The position numbers and the translations under genes are program-made. A stretch of 64,000 nt of DNA. It comes from Flavobacterium panacagri (GTDB taxonomy: Bacteria; Bacteroidota; Bacteroidia; Flavobacteriales; Flavobacteriaceae). The stretch spans positions 2,852,001-2,916,000 of the forward strand of contig NZ_CP119766.1 in assembly GCF_030378165.1 (NCBI RefSeq), written 5' to 3'. The notes beneath the pieces are model-generated. The model saw only the letters and a list, made by a program, of their open reading frames with translations, had not been told where the DNA came from and did no database searches. How positions within the stretch are numbered: the first letter of the stretch is position 1; each line of letters opens with the position of its first letter. This document shows positions 1-7,667 of this stretch, piece by piece.

Positions 1-370
1 TCATATTGATGAAGATTATATGCCATTTATAGATAACCGCGAATACAAAGCTAAAAGTGGTGATGTTCCTAAACGATTAATGTACTACTTTACAATTTTA
101 AGCCTTGCGCTTAAGTTATCTTCTGTAAAACATCCTAGATTCTTATTAATTGATACTCCAGAAGATTCTGGAATAGATACAGATCATCTAAATCAAAATT
201 TAGAGCTATTAGAATATGCTATTCACTTAGGTAAACAGAAAGATGGTAGGATAAACAGTTTCCAAGTAATTTTAACTACAGGATATGGTAAATTTCCAGA
301 TTCATTTGAAAAATATGTTGTAGAAAAATTTTCAACAAAAGAAAATAATTATATTTTAAAGCCTAATTGA
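1..370 (+). CDS. C-terminal fragment of an SMC/ABC-type ATPase (5' end outside window)
   Basis: The reading frame is open from base 2 through the first ATG at 20, so the gene begins before the window and only about 123 C-terminal residues are visible. The segment PRFLLIDTPEDSGID is a hydrophobic strand followed by an acidic Asp. It resembles the Walker B/D-loop region of the ABC head in SMC/RecN-like ATPases, and the next strand (FQVILTTGYG) looks like the H-loop strand. Proteins of this type are often chromosome-maintenance or phage-defence ATPases, but the N-terminal Walker A and any partner gene are outside view. The assignment to the ATPase class is moderately supported; any defence role is inference from the accessory setting. 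Confidence 0.55.
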   Translation, partial: HIDEDYMPFIDNREYKAKSGDVPKRLMYYFTILSLALKLSSVKHPRFLLIDTPEDSGIDTDHLNQNLELLEYAIHLGKQKDGRINSFQVILTTGYGKFPDSFEKYVVEKFSTKENNYILKPN

Positions 371-461
371 ATAATCGGTTATAAAATATAATTTCACTAT
401 AAATCTCATGTTTTTTTTTAGAATGTAACAAGTAATGTTATACCCTTCTATAGTGATAATA

Positions 462-791
462 TTAATGAGATCTATTTTTTAGGAGTAGATTATATTCTTC
501 TAAGAGTTTTAAATATTTATTTTTCCAATATTCAGCTTGCGACTCATCAATTTGATAATCTGTTGTTGCTTCAGCTATGGCTTTATTAAATGGAGAAAAT
601 TCTTTTATTTCTTCTTTGAAATCATAATGAATAATCTTTCCTATTTCTAGTACTAAATCTAAAGAAACATTACTGTTTTCAAATAAAAGATACATCCATC
701 GTCTACTTTTAGATAATCTTTTGGCTACTTCACTAATTGGAATTCCGCTATTATAAACTGCTTTCTTAATTATTTCTCCTCTATGTTGCAT
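462..791 (-). CDS. Small helix-turn-helix protein with C-terminal coiled coil
   Basis: This is a 109-residue protein. Residues about 8-55 (IPISEVAKRLSKSRRWMY, then a helix and a sheet-like end) fit an XRE/Cro-type HTH. The C-terminal 25 residues (AEYWKNKYLKLLEEYNLLL) form a heptad-like helix that probably dimerises. Small Bacteroidota regulators often have this arrangement. The gene converges on the ATPase fragment and diverges from the secreted unknown at 959, leaving a very AT-rich 167-bp intergenic region. It is probably a DNA-binding regulator of a neighbour, but the target is unknown. Confidence 0.6.
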   Translation of the reverse strand: MQHRGEIIKKAVYNSGIPISEVAKRLSKSRRWMYLLFENSNVSLDLVLEIGKIIHYDFKEEIKEFSPFNKAIAEATTDYQIDESQAEYWKNKYLKLLEEYNLLLKNRSH

Positions 792-958
792 AATTCAAAG
801 ATGGATACTTTGTTGTGAAATTATTTTCACTAATATTGCACACATATGTGTATTAATTATTGTTTTTACTATATTTGTTTTAAAATATTATTCATTTGTG
901 TGAAATAAATGTGCAAAAAAAATGGATTAATATTTAAACTTTTTAAAACAATATCAAT

Positions 959-1843
959 ATGAAAAACACATTACTATTATTTTCAATGACTTTTGCTTTT
1001 TTACAGCAAATCCAATCACAAACTTCACAGGAATTATTAGAAAAAAAACAAAACGAATGGAACTATAGTTATTGTGTAAACTGTGCAGAAAACCCATTTA
1101 CATTTGATCAAACAATAATTAAATATTTTATTGCTAATGTCTATGATAAAGATAATAGAAATTCATTTGGAGCTAGTCGAGATGAAAATGATTCGGACGA
1201 AGAGTATAAAACTAAAGTTGCTGTTGCAAAAACAGCAATCATTTCTATGGAAGTTTTTACAGACTCTACTGCATCCAAAAAAATAGGGGTAGTGAAATTG
1301 AATCAAATTTTACCAACAGAGATTTTTGTAATGGTAGCTTCTAAAGAATATTATGGACAAAAAATGTTGAAATCCTTGAAAGATAAAAAAATATATGTGA
1401 TAAATGATTATGCATTTGATTTTAGGGATTATCATTATACTAGCGGTGGATCGGTTGTTAAAAAATATACTGACCCCCAAGCTCTACAAAAAGAAAAATT
1501 AGCGGTTGCAAATTATCGTATAATGTTAAACAATGCAGTATCTACTGTTAATCAAATAGAATCCATACAGAAAAAACATACATATCAAAGAGTTAATCAA
1601 TACGGGCACGTAATAGCGACTCACTATGACACTACTAAATTTACACAATTGGAGGTGGTATCGTATAAAAAATTACTGAAAAAATTAAAAGAACAACGTG
1701 AAAATGTAATTACAAAGAATAAGGAAAAAGTTGGAAATAAGTCATTGCAATATGATTTACTAGATATATCAGATTTTGGAAAGCAAACCAGAATAGAAGA
1801 TGCTTATCAAACTTACATTAATGATTTTGGATATATCGAATAA
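959..1843 (+). CDS. Secreted protein of unknown function
   Basis: This is a 294-residue protein with a clear N-terminal signal peptide (MKNTLLLFSMTFAFLQQIQS, cleavage near residue 20). The mature part is lysine-rich and hydrophilic and has a CVNC pair near residue 40 that could form a disulphide or bind metal. I recognise no domain. The C-terminal half is strongly helical and charged (KKLLKKLKEQRENVITKN). A clear terminator follows at 1862-1891, so it is a single-gene unit on this side. Codon use is very AT-rich, in keeping with the accessory character of 1-5700. It is a real gene by signal peptide, length and terminator; the function is unknown. Confidence 0.6.
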   Translation: MKNTLLLFSMTFAFLQQIQSQTSQELLEKKQNEWNYSYCVNCAENPFTFDQTIIKYFIANVYDKDNRNSFGASRDENDSDEEYKTKVAVAKTAIISMEVFTDSTASKKIGVVKLNQILPTEIFVMVASKEYYGQKMLKSLKDKKIYVINDYAFDFRDYHYTSGGSVVKKYTDPQALQKEKLAVANYRIMLNNAVSTVNQIESIQKKHTYQRVNQYGHVIATHYDTTKFTQLEVVSYKKLLKKLKEQRENVITKNKEKVGNKSLQYDLLDISDFGKQTRIEDAYQTYINDFGYIE

Positions 1844-1861
1844 CTTTAGATTATTAGATTC

Positions 1862-1891
1862 AAACACCCATTACCATTGGGTGTTTTTTTT
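1862..1891 (+). terminator. Rho-independent terminator
   Basis: A 9-bp stem (AAACACCCA at 1862-1870 pairing with TGGGTGTTT at 1878-1886) is followed by a T run. It lies 19 bases after the stop of the secreted unknown. Confidence 0.85.
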
Positions 1892-2131
1892 GCCTTAATC
1901 TGATATGACAAATTAATAATTATTTGTATAATTTTTGAATCAAACAAAAAAAAGAAAAAAAATAAAGATAATGATGTACATGTTCTATCATTTATTTTAA
2001 ATCTGATAAGATTTTTTTAGGTGTAATTTAAATAGTATTTAAAAGCTAATGATTTGGTATTTAGTGTAATGTTTACTTTTAATAATTATATTTCTTAAAT
2101 TCACATAAGAACTTAATTTGAATTTTAAGAA

Positions 2132-3313
2132 ATGGAGAAGATAAGAGTTTTTGATAAGAATTTTAAAGAACAAGCAGTCAAATTAGGATTTGAAATAGGT
2201 CTCACAAAAGGAGCAAGAGAACTTGGTATTTATCCTTCCTACATGGGGAAATGGAGAAAGGATTTTCTTGAATTTGGTTCATCAAGTTTTTGCGGTCGTG
2301 GTTCAACAAAATTAAATCCGGAGCAAATAAAATTTTGTAAACTAAAGAGAAAGCTAAAAAATGAGCTTAAAGAGTCAGAACTTAAGCTTGAAATTTTTAA
2401 AAACGGAAGTAAATATATTTCGCAAGGAAGATTAATGCTTTATCAATTTATGGAAAATAATGCAGAAAAGTATACGATTGGGAAAATGTGTAAAGTTTTT
2501 GGAATCTCTTATCTGGCATATACGAAATGGAAAAATCAGGTTCTTTCTCCAAGGCAACGTAGAAATCAATTATTAAAGGAAGAAATAACTTCTATTTTTT
2601 ATGAATATAAGGAGTTATATGGTGTTCCAAGAATTACGGCGGAACTCCAAAGTCGTGGATTTAAAGTGAAAGAGGGACGAATTTATATGTATATGAAACA
2701 ACTAGGACTGGTTAGTAAAATTAGAAAAGATCGCAGACCTAAAACAAGTATATGTTATAATCCTTATGCTTTTCCTAATATCTTAAATCAAAAATTTAAA
2801 GTTGAAGATTCGTCTAAAGTTTGGGTCTCGGGCATAAGAAGAATAAAAACGGCAAGTGGACTCATAGCCTTAACAATTATTATGGATTTATTTGATAGGA
2901 AAATCATAGGATGGAATTTAAGTTCTAAAATGAGTACTCAAGAAACTACTCTTCCTGCGTGGCAAATGGCGGTTAAAAACAGAAAAATAAATAAGGAACT
3001 AATCTTCCACTCGGATCGGGGTGTTCAATATGCTAATAGAATTTTTACTGACGTTCTAGACTCTTATAATTGTGTTAGGAGAAGCATGAGTCGAAAAGGA
3101 AATCATACTGACAATTCAGTCTGCGAGAGTTTTTTTACTTCTTTTAAGGGTGAATTACTTGCGGGTACTAAGTTATTAACTAGAAAACAGATGAAAGGAG
3201 AAGTATACCAATACATTGAGAATTGGTATAATAAAAAAAGAAGACATTCATTTTTAGGCTATAAAACAATCGAAGAATTCAATCAAAATTATTTAGCACT
3301 AACCGATAAATAA
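2132..3313 (+). pseudogene. IS3-family transposase, OrfA-OrfB in one frame, first catalytic Asp lost
   Basis: The 393-residue frame reads as an OrfA-type HTH (residues about 1-90) joined directly to an OrfB-type integrase (from about 105). In most IS3 elements the two are joined only by a -1 frameshift. The integrase core has the second Asp (HSDRG) and the Glu (DNSVCESFF). Where the first Asp should stand, in the usual WV(S/T)DITYI, this protein reads WVSGIRRI: Asp is replaced by Gly and the following Thr-Tyr by Arg-Arg. Loss of this metal ligand should abolish transposition. I could not resolve terminal inverted repeats on either side. The element is probably a decayed copy; domestication is possible but unsupported. 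Confidence 0.75.
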
Positions 3314-4030
3314 TATAAGGTTACTGAAGATTTTCTATTTTTTTCTCTATTAACGATTTCATATGTTTGTGAATATTTTACAATTATCTTTACCCAAACA
3401 ATTTGATTAATTAGAAATTATAATTGATAATTTAACAAAGAAAATATTTGAAAGTTTTCAAGGTGAAATCTTATGATTATAACTATAGGGATTTGATATA
3501 AATTACAAATATTTAACTCTTTTTTATAGTTAGTTTTCTAATGGTTGACTAGAATATTAATTTGTATTAGTAAAATCAAGCATAAACAGCATAGAAGGAA
3601 TATGTAAAAAATGCATTTTTGAATGTCCGAAATTATCGGACGTTTGCTCAATATGTAGAGCCTCTTAGAAATGAGAGGCTTTTTGTTTGAATGAATATTT
3701 AAATAAGGCCGAAGGCCTATAATCATCCAGCATTGGGCAACGCCCAATGTTTGCAATAGATTCCAATTAAGAAAGCCCTGAAAGGGCGTAAGCTATTAGA
3801 TAAAGATAATGGCTATCGCCCTTTCAGGGCTTCGGTTTGTATTGGGTTTTGTGTAGAAGGGTGTTCGGGTGTTCAGGGCGTTCTCTAATAGGGCGTTGCC
3901 CTATTTTGGAGCTGTTAGCCTTTCAGGCTTTTTTATGTAGGCTTTTAATCAATGCGGGATCAAGACGCTTGTGCCATCAGAATAAATTAATTATGTAAGA
4001 CATCCGTTGTGATTATAGATTGGTTAATTA
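3314..4030. repeat. 717-bp non-coding stretch with palindromic repeat cluster
   Basis: No convincing gene is present. From about 3620 the stretch holds a run of short palindromes: TCCGAAATTATCGGA near 3626, a terminator-like stem at 3659-3684, AGGCCGAAGGCCT at 3706-3718, CATTGGGC/GCCCAATG at 3731-3749, GCCCTGAAAGGGCG at 3775-3788 and its inverse at 3817-3830, then two AGGGCG(TT) copies near 3880-3906. These look like REP-type or small non-autonomous mobile repeats. The first 300 bases show nothing recognisable. Confidence 0.65.
3659..3684 (+). terminator. Stem-loop with T run
   Basis: A 9-bp stem (AGCCTCTTA with TGAGAGGCT, one G-T pair) with a GAAA loop is followed by TTTTT. It resembles the terminator at 5714-5738 after the XRE gene. 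No gene reads into it, so it may be the remnant end of a gene lost during rearrangement. Confidence 0.6.
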
Positions 4031-4537
4031 TCAAACAATTGACACCATATAAATTAGATTTTGGTTAACAACATCTTGAAAAAAAGCATTCAATTGTTTA
4101 AAAGAACCAATAAAATATTGGACAGTATAATCGTCCTGCTCTATATCATCAATATTAAAATATTCAAAAAAACTACCCTGATTTATTAAAAATGCTTCAA
4201 GGCTATTTCCTATATTCCATGTAGTGGTTAAATCTAAGTCTAATGGTAATGTTTCTAAAGAAGGCAAAACTTGATTATTTATAAATGTTATTACCTGAGG
4301 CAAATCGTTCAATGGTAAATAAACATTTAAATCTTCGTCAGTTAATCCTTCTAATGGCATGTCAGTTTCTAATTTATAATAATATTCACTGACCATAGCT
4401 TTATAGAGTTCTAATGCTAAATCTTTATTGACCGAATAAGCATAATACAAGATTGCCCCATAACTATCAAAATCTGTGTAAAATCCTGGTGCATCTGAAT
4501 TGTCATAATCAACCTCTAATTCTATTCTTCTAGGCAT
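4031..4537 (-). CDS. Acidic protein of unknown function
   Basis: This 168-residue protein is strongly acidic and rich in Tyr, Leu and Asp. It has no signal peptide and no membrane segment. Repeated aromatic/acidic blocks (YTDFDSYGAILYYAYS; EYFNIDDIEQDDYTVQYF) suggest a globular cytoplasmic protein. The composition is reminiscent of immunity or SMI1-like proteins of Bacteroidota, but I see no diagnostic motif and do not assign it. It is flanked by palindromic repeats on both sides and lies in the same accessory stretch as the HTH genes. Confidence 0.5.
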   Translation of the reverse strand: MPRRIELEVDYDNSDAPGFYTDFDSYGAILYYAYSVNKDLALELYKAMVSEYYYKLETDMPLEGLTDEDLNVYLPLNDLPQVITFINNQVLPSLETLPLDLDLTTTWNIGNSLEAFLINQGSFFEYFNIDDIEQDDYTVQYFIGSFKQLNAFFQDVVNQNLIYMVSIV

Positions 4538-4636
4538 TTTATATTCTATTTCTTAGTCGTTAAACAGGCGTAAAAATACAAACATATTTAAGAATTATTT
4601 TCATTATTCAATAACAACAAAAATCCTATTATCAAA

Positions 4637-4716
4637 TATAGCCCGTGGTTTCAACCACGGGTACACAATACAGGTAAGACAATATGACGTTCCCGTGGTT
4701 GAAACCACGGGCTATG
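4637..4716. repeat. Pair of CCCGTGGTT palindromes
   Basis: Two near-identical palindromes, CCCGTGGTT-TC-AACCACGGG (4642-4661) and CCCGTGGTT-GA-AACCACGGG (4692-4711), sit 30 bases apart. Outer arms (ATAGC ... GCTAT) make the whole 80 bp a larger inverted repeat. The layout is typical of REP-doublet repeats. Confidence 0.75.
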
Positions 4717-4748
4717 TGTATACCGTTTTCGAATAGTAAAGGATAAAA

Positions 4749-5063
4749 TCATTCAACAACCTCCCCAACAAACCCCAAAAACTCCATTTCATCCATAGGA
4801 AACAAATGCAAAATTGTTTCTAAAACCAGAGAAACATTAATAGCAGCACTATTATCTTTCTTAGAAAAATTATGCATATCATTGTCGAGCGCGAGAATAC
4901 ATAATTTTAATAAATCGGTAATAAGGCAGCCGAGTTCTAAATAATTAACGACTTTAAATTGAACTGTATAAGAATTGGATTCATTTGTGGGTTTTAGCGT
5001 TGTAAAATACATAGCGGTTAATTGTTGTAGTTTTTGTAAAGTTTCGGTTTCGTTGGCTTTCAT
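4749..5063 (-). CDS. Small protein of unknown function
   Basis: This 104-residue protein is mainly helical, with no signal peptide. The central part (ELGCLITDLLKLCILALDND) is a hydrophobic helix too polar at its ends to be a certain membrane segment. The end (DEMEFLGFVGEVVE) is acidic. It is divergent from the XRE regulator at 5271, with about 200 bp between, an arrangement that often pairs a regulator with its target. I recognise no family. Confidence 0.45.
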   Translation of the reverse strand: MKANETETLQKLQQLTAMYFTTLKPTNESNSYTVQFKVVNYLELGCLITDLLKLCILALDNDMHNFSKKDNSAAINVSLVLETILHLFPMDEMEFLGFVGEVVE

Positions 5064-5258
5064 GATAATGTGGTTTTAGTTAGTATCTTGTTTTTTACTT
5101 CACAATTGGGCTTTTATAAAATTATTATAAGAAAAATTGTACTTTTGTTTGATTTGGCGAAGAAAGAAATAGAATTTTACTGTACCAAATCATTTTTATC
5201 TGTATCATACGGCAAAAAATCTGTTTTTTACATTTTACGAATTTTGACACTTTATTAT

Positions 5259-5266
5259 TATCTTTG
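5259..5266 (+). promoter_or_regulatory. Probable -7 box (TATCTTTG) of the XRE gene
   Basis: It matches the Bacteroidota -7 consensus TAnnTTTG. The box ends four bases before the ATG at 5271, so a transcript from it would be nearly leaderless. Confidence 0.5.
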
Positions 5267-5270
5267 AATT

Positions 5271-5690
5271 ATGAGCACACTAACAAAACCAAATCATATA
5301 GGACGAAAAATAAGCCGTATTCGTGAACTTCGTGATATGAAGCAGGAAGCTTTGGCGCAGGCTTTAGGAACAAACCAGCAGGCGATTTCGGCTATGGAAA
5401 ACAGCGAAACCATTGATGACGAAAAATTGGTTGAGGTTGCAAAAGCGCTTGGTGTAACGGTTGAAGCCATCAAGAATTTTTCAGAAGACGGTATGATAAA
5501 TTATTTTAATACTTTTAATGAATCAGTATCTGATAGTAGTTTTGGAAGTATTCATAATAATAAATGCACTTTCAATCCATTAGATAAATTAATGGAAACG
5601 GTAGAAGAAAATAAAAAGCTTTACGAGCGTTTGCTTCAGTCGGAAAAAGAAAAAATCGAATATTTAGAGAAACTGCTGAAAGAGAAATAG
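5271..5690 (+). CDS. XRE-family transcriptional regulator
   Basis: This is a 139-residue protein. Residues about 10-65 form a Cro/C1-type HTH: helix 1 (RKISRIRELRDM), then KQEALAQALGTNQQAISAME with the typical recognition helix, then helices 4 and 5 (DDEKLVEVAKALGVTVEAI). The last 35 residues (DKLMETVEENKKLYERLL and onward) form a charged coiled coil, probably for dimerisation. A middle linker of about 30 residues is Ser/Asn-rich. It stands alone with a terminator at 5714-5738. It is probably a repressor; the divergent gene at 4749 is the natural candidate target. Confidence 0.85.
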   Translation: MSTLTKPNHIGRKISRIRELRDMKQEALAQALGTNQQAISAMENSETIDDEKLVEVAKALGVTVEAIKNFSEDGMINYFNTFNESVSDSSFGSIHNNKCTFNPLDKLMETVEENKKLYERLLQSEKEKIEYLEKLLKEK

Positions 5691-5713
5691 TCAGTCTTTT
5701 AAGAATATAGAAA

Positions 5714-5738
5714 ACCTCTCAGAAATGAGAGGTTTTTT
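5714..5738 (+). terminator. Rho-independent terminator after XRE gene
   Basis: The stem AACCTCTCA with TGAGAGGTT, GAAA loop, then TTTTT, lies about 25 bases after the stop. Confidence 0.85.
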
Positions 5739-5881
5739 GCTATAAATCGTATATAAAAAAATCTGCTAAATCTGCGTGAGACAAAACACGAAATCTTTGT
5801 AGAGTTTCGAGTGTGATCTTTCCTTCGTCAAGATGACAAAACTATGCGCTTATTTATGGTAAAGAGTAGAAAACAAAACAA

Positions 5882-5916
5882 AAAAAGCAGTTCTCCTGGT
5901 AATAGAACTGCTTTTT
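5882..5916 (-). terminator. Terminator of the first small secreted paralogue
   Basis: A 13-bp perfect stem (AAAAAGCAGTTCT with AGAACTGCTTTTT, loop 5895-5903) lies about 30 bases past the stop of the gene at 5948. On the minus strand it is followed by a U run. It may act in both directions. Confidence 0.85.
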
Positions 5917-5947
5917 AAAAACTTTTTTCTTTGGGGACAAAAAAGGC

Positions 5948-6334
5948 TTAGCGACGGAAAGATGGACTGTGATTAACAGTTTCTTCTAACTTCACTGCCT
6001 TTACTTTTTTTGCAGCAACTTTAATTTCGTGTTTCGAAACTTTGTCGTTTGCTTTTACTTCTAGAACATAAGTTCCAGCAGGAAAACTTTCCAAACTAAT
6101 AGTTTTAGAAACTTCCAATTTGTTTGCTGCAGACTCTCCAGCATAAAGTAAATTGTGATTCTCATCAAAGATAGAGAAAGATGAATTTTCAACAGTGTCT
6201 AAAGTAAAACTCATTACTTTTCCGTTTCCTGTTTTAATGTTTAAAATAAAGTCACCTTTTCCATCAAGGGCATAGGTAAAAACAGTTGCTAAAAAAAAGG
6301 CAGCAACTAAACCGGCTTTGGTAAATTTTGTCAT
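5948..6334 (-). CDS. Small secreted beta-sandwich-like protein, paralogue 1 (divergent member)
   Basis: This 128-residue protein has a signal peptide (about 1-22, ending TYALDG) and a single domain. The domain resembles a free-standing T9SS-type C-terminal tail: SFSIFDENHNLLYAGE, then ISLESFPAGTYVLEV, then KHEIKV. It is the most diverged of four paralogues, lacks the GKEGILRTFSLEEFPEG stretch shared by the others, and has its own lysine/valine-rich end. Its promoter has the family layout (see 6373-6405) but no 21-bp box. The fold is close to what I recall of DUF3244 proteins of Bacteroidota. It is probably periplasmic or surface; the function is unknown. Confidence 0.75.
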   Translation of the reverse strand: MTKFTKAGLVAAFFLATVFTYALDGKGDFILNIKTGNGKVMSFTLDTVENSSFSIFDENHNLLYAGESAANKLEVSKTISLESFPAGTYVLEVKANDKVSKHEIKVAAKKVKAVKLEETVNHSPSFRR

Positions 6335-6372
6335 GTTTTTTTTTAAATGTTAATTACTAAATGTGGAACGAG

Positions 6373-6405
6373 CAAAACTACAAATACAAATTCAATTTTT
6401 AGCAA
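6373..6405 (-). promoter_or_regulatory. Promoter of paralogue 1
   Basis: On the minus strand the -7 box is TAGTTTTG (6373-6380), 38 bases before the start codon. A TTG (6403-6405) lies 22 bases further upstream. This matches the promoters of paralogues 2-4, but the position where their 21-bp box would fall (about 6439-6459) is unrelated sequence. Confidence 0.6.
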
Positions 6406-6628
6406 TAAAAAGCCGTTTTCAAACACTTAAGTTGCTGAATTTTAAACTTTTTTGAGTTTTGTTTGAACTATGTACGTAAATACTGGGCTCGCGGTTTTTT
6501 GATTTTTGATGTTTTTTAGTATTTTTTTTAAACTTTTTTTCGCTTTAAAACGCAATCGTTTGAATTAGTAAGAATATATTTTCAGGATATTATTTTGTGT
6601 AAAAAATACATTTTATATAAAACAAAAA

Positions 6629-6661
6629 AAAACAGCTCCATAACCAACAATGAGCTGTTTT
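6629..6661 (-). terminator. Terminator of paralogue 2
   Basis: The stem AAAACAGCTC (6629-6638) pairs with GAGCTGTTTT (6652-6661). It is the same structure as at 7560 and 8589. The A run on the plus side gives a U run on the minus strand. Confidence 0.8.
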
Positions 6662-6701
6662 CTTTTCTTCAAACAATAAAATATTTTTAATCTTAACCTT
6701 A

Positions 6702-6729
6702 TTTTATACCTTTTATGTGAAGTATAAAA
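6702..6729 (-). other. Post-stop AT-rich hairpin of paralogue 2
   Basis: TTTTATAC (6702-6709) pairs with GTATAAAA (6722-6729), within three bases of the stop codon. The same hairpin follows paralogues 3 and 4. It may protect the mRNA 3' end. Confidence 0.55.
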
Positions 6730-6731
6730 TT

Positions 6732-7133
6732 TTAACGTGCAGCCACGCTTGAATTTTTAGCAAAACCTGCTTTGTAAACAGATGAAATTGCAGTTCTAGA
6801 TAATGAAGCATTATCATCGATTTTAATTTCATATTTTGCTTTTTTGATGCTGTCTTCAACTTCTAAAAAGTAAGTTCCTTCTGGAAATTCTTCTAAGCTG
6901 AAAGTTCTTAAAATTCCTTCTTTACCAGTAGCATTTTCAGAATAAATAAGAGTTCCTTCTTTGTCATAAATGGCTAAGTTCGCTTTCTGTGTTCTGTTAA
7001 GTGCGAAAGTGATCTGTTTTCCATTAGCTTTTAATACATGAAGATTAAATTCTCCATTTCCATCAATTGCGTAAGTGCTAATTCCTGTGAAAAGCAATGC
7101 CGCCGCTAAACTCAATTTTGCAATCTTTTTCAT
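6732..7133 (-). CDS. Small secreted beta-sandwich-like protein, paralogue 2
   Basis: This 133-residue protein has a signal peptide ending near TYAIDG (residue 23). The domain (residues about 28-105) contains the family core: LAIYDKEGTLIYSENA, then ILRTFSLEEFPEGTYFLEV, then KKAKYEIKI. The alternating strand pattern with a central GTYFLEV is that of T9SS C-terminal tails, compare MGVYFINIQ in the T9SS protein at 14375, but here it is the whole mature protein. A Ser/Ala-rich tail follows. It is a monocistronic unit with its own promoter, a distal 21-bp box, a post-stop hairpin and a terminator. It is probably exported to periplasm or surface; function unknown. Confidence 0.8.
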   Translation of the reverse strand: MKKIAKLSLAAALLFTGISTYAIDGNGEFNLHVLKANGKQITFALNRTQKANLAIYDKEGTLIYSENATGKEGILRTFSLEEFPEGTYFLEVEDSIKKAKYEIKIDDNASLSRTAISSVYKAGFAKNSSVAAR

Positions 7134-7173
7134 GGTACTTAGTTTTTAAATTATTAGTTCTAATTCTCTGATG

Positions 7174-7207
7174 CTAAATTACTTATGATATACATGAAAA
7201 AACGCAA
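7174..7207 (-). promoter_or_regulatory. Promoter of paralogue 2
   Basis: On the minus strand the -7 box is TAATTTAG (7174-7181), 40 bases before the start codon. TTG (7205-7207) lies 23 bases upstream. Both spacings recur in paralogues 3 and 4 within one base. Confidence 0.65.
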
Positions 7208-7239
7208 CTGTATTTTCCAATTTCTATGCTATATTCTCA

Positions 7240-7260
7240 TTTACGAAACCGTTATAGGTT
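7240..7260. promoter_or_regulatory. 21-bp box, copy a (paralogue 2)
   Basis: It starts with TTTACGAAACCGTT and ends in TAGGTT on the plus strand. It lies 106 bases before the start codon and 58 bases upstream of the -7 box (7182-7239 between them), where an activator site would be expected. Weaker similarity continues rightward to about 7315. Confidence 0.65.
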
Positions 7261-7375
7261 AAAACTTGAATTATTTTTAACGTTTTTGTTAATTCAGTTA
7301 TTATTTTTTAATGTTTTGCTTGATTTTGAATTTACTTTGGGTTAAGAATTTATTTACATATAAGACTGTGTAGTT

Positions 7376-7546
7376 TAACCGCAAAGTACGCAATCCCGAT
7401 AGCTATCGGGATACGCAAAGCACGCTAAGAATTATTATGGGCAGAGGTTTAAAAAAAACGAAAAAGTTCGCAAAGCTTTGTAAAAAAAACTTTGCGACTC
7501 GATAGCTATCGGGATTACGTAAAGCTTAGCGTACTTTGCGGTTAAA
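7376..7546. repeat. Large imperfect inverted repeat with GATAGCTATC cores
   Basis: The outer arms TAACCGCAAAGTACGC (from 7377) and GCGTACTTTGCGGTTA (to 7545) enclose two copies of GATAGCTATCGGGAT (about 7398-7412 and 7501-7515). The structure lies between the 21-bp box of paralogue 2 and the terminator of paralogue 3, and recurs at 8381-8548. Confidence 0.75.
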
Positions 7547-7559
7547 AAAAAAGCAAAAA

Positions 7560-7591
7560 AAAACAGCTCAGTAACCACAAAGAGCTGTTTT
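7560..7591 (-). terminator. Terminator of paralogue 3
   Basis: AAAACAGCTC (7560-7569) pairs with GAGCTGTTTT (7582-7591). The stem differs from the copy at 8589 by one compensating base-pair change (A-T against G-C), which supports selection for the structure. Confidence 0.85.
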
Positions 7592-7636
7592 TAAAACTTT
7601 TGAAAGTTTTTAACTTACTAACTATCTAACCTCACT

Positions 7637-7661
7637 TTTTATACTGTATGAGAGTATAAAA
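7637..7661 (-). other. Post-stop AT-rich hairpin of paralogue 3
   Basis: TTTTATACT (7637-7645) pairs with AGTATAAAA (7653-7661) just after the stop codon. Confidence 0.55.
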
Positions 7662-7667
7662 ACTTTT

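Noticed and set aside
3538..3756. 72-codon frame on the minus strand
   Set aside because: It runs through terminator-like and palindromic repeats with no start context or coding bias.
5070..5267. 65-codon hydrophobic frame before the XRE gene
   Set aside because: It would cover the promoter region of the XRE gene and ends within its -7 box area.
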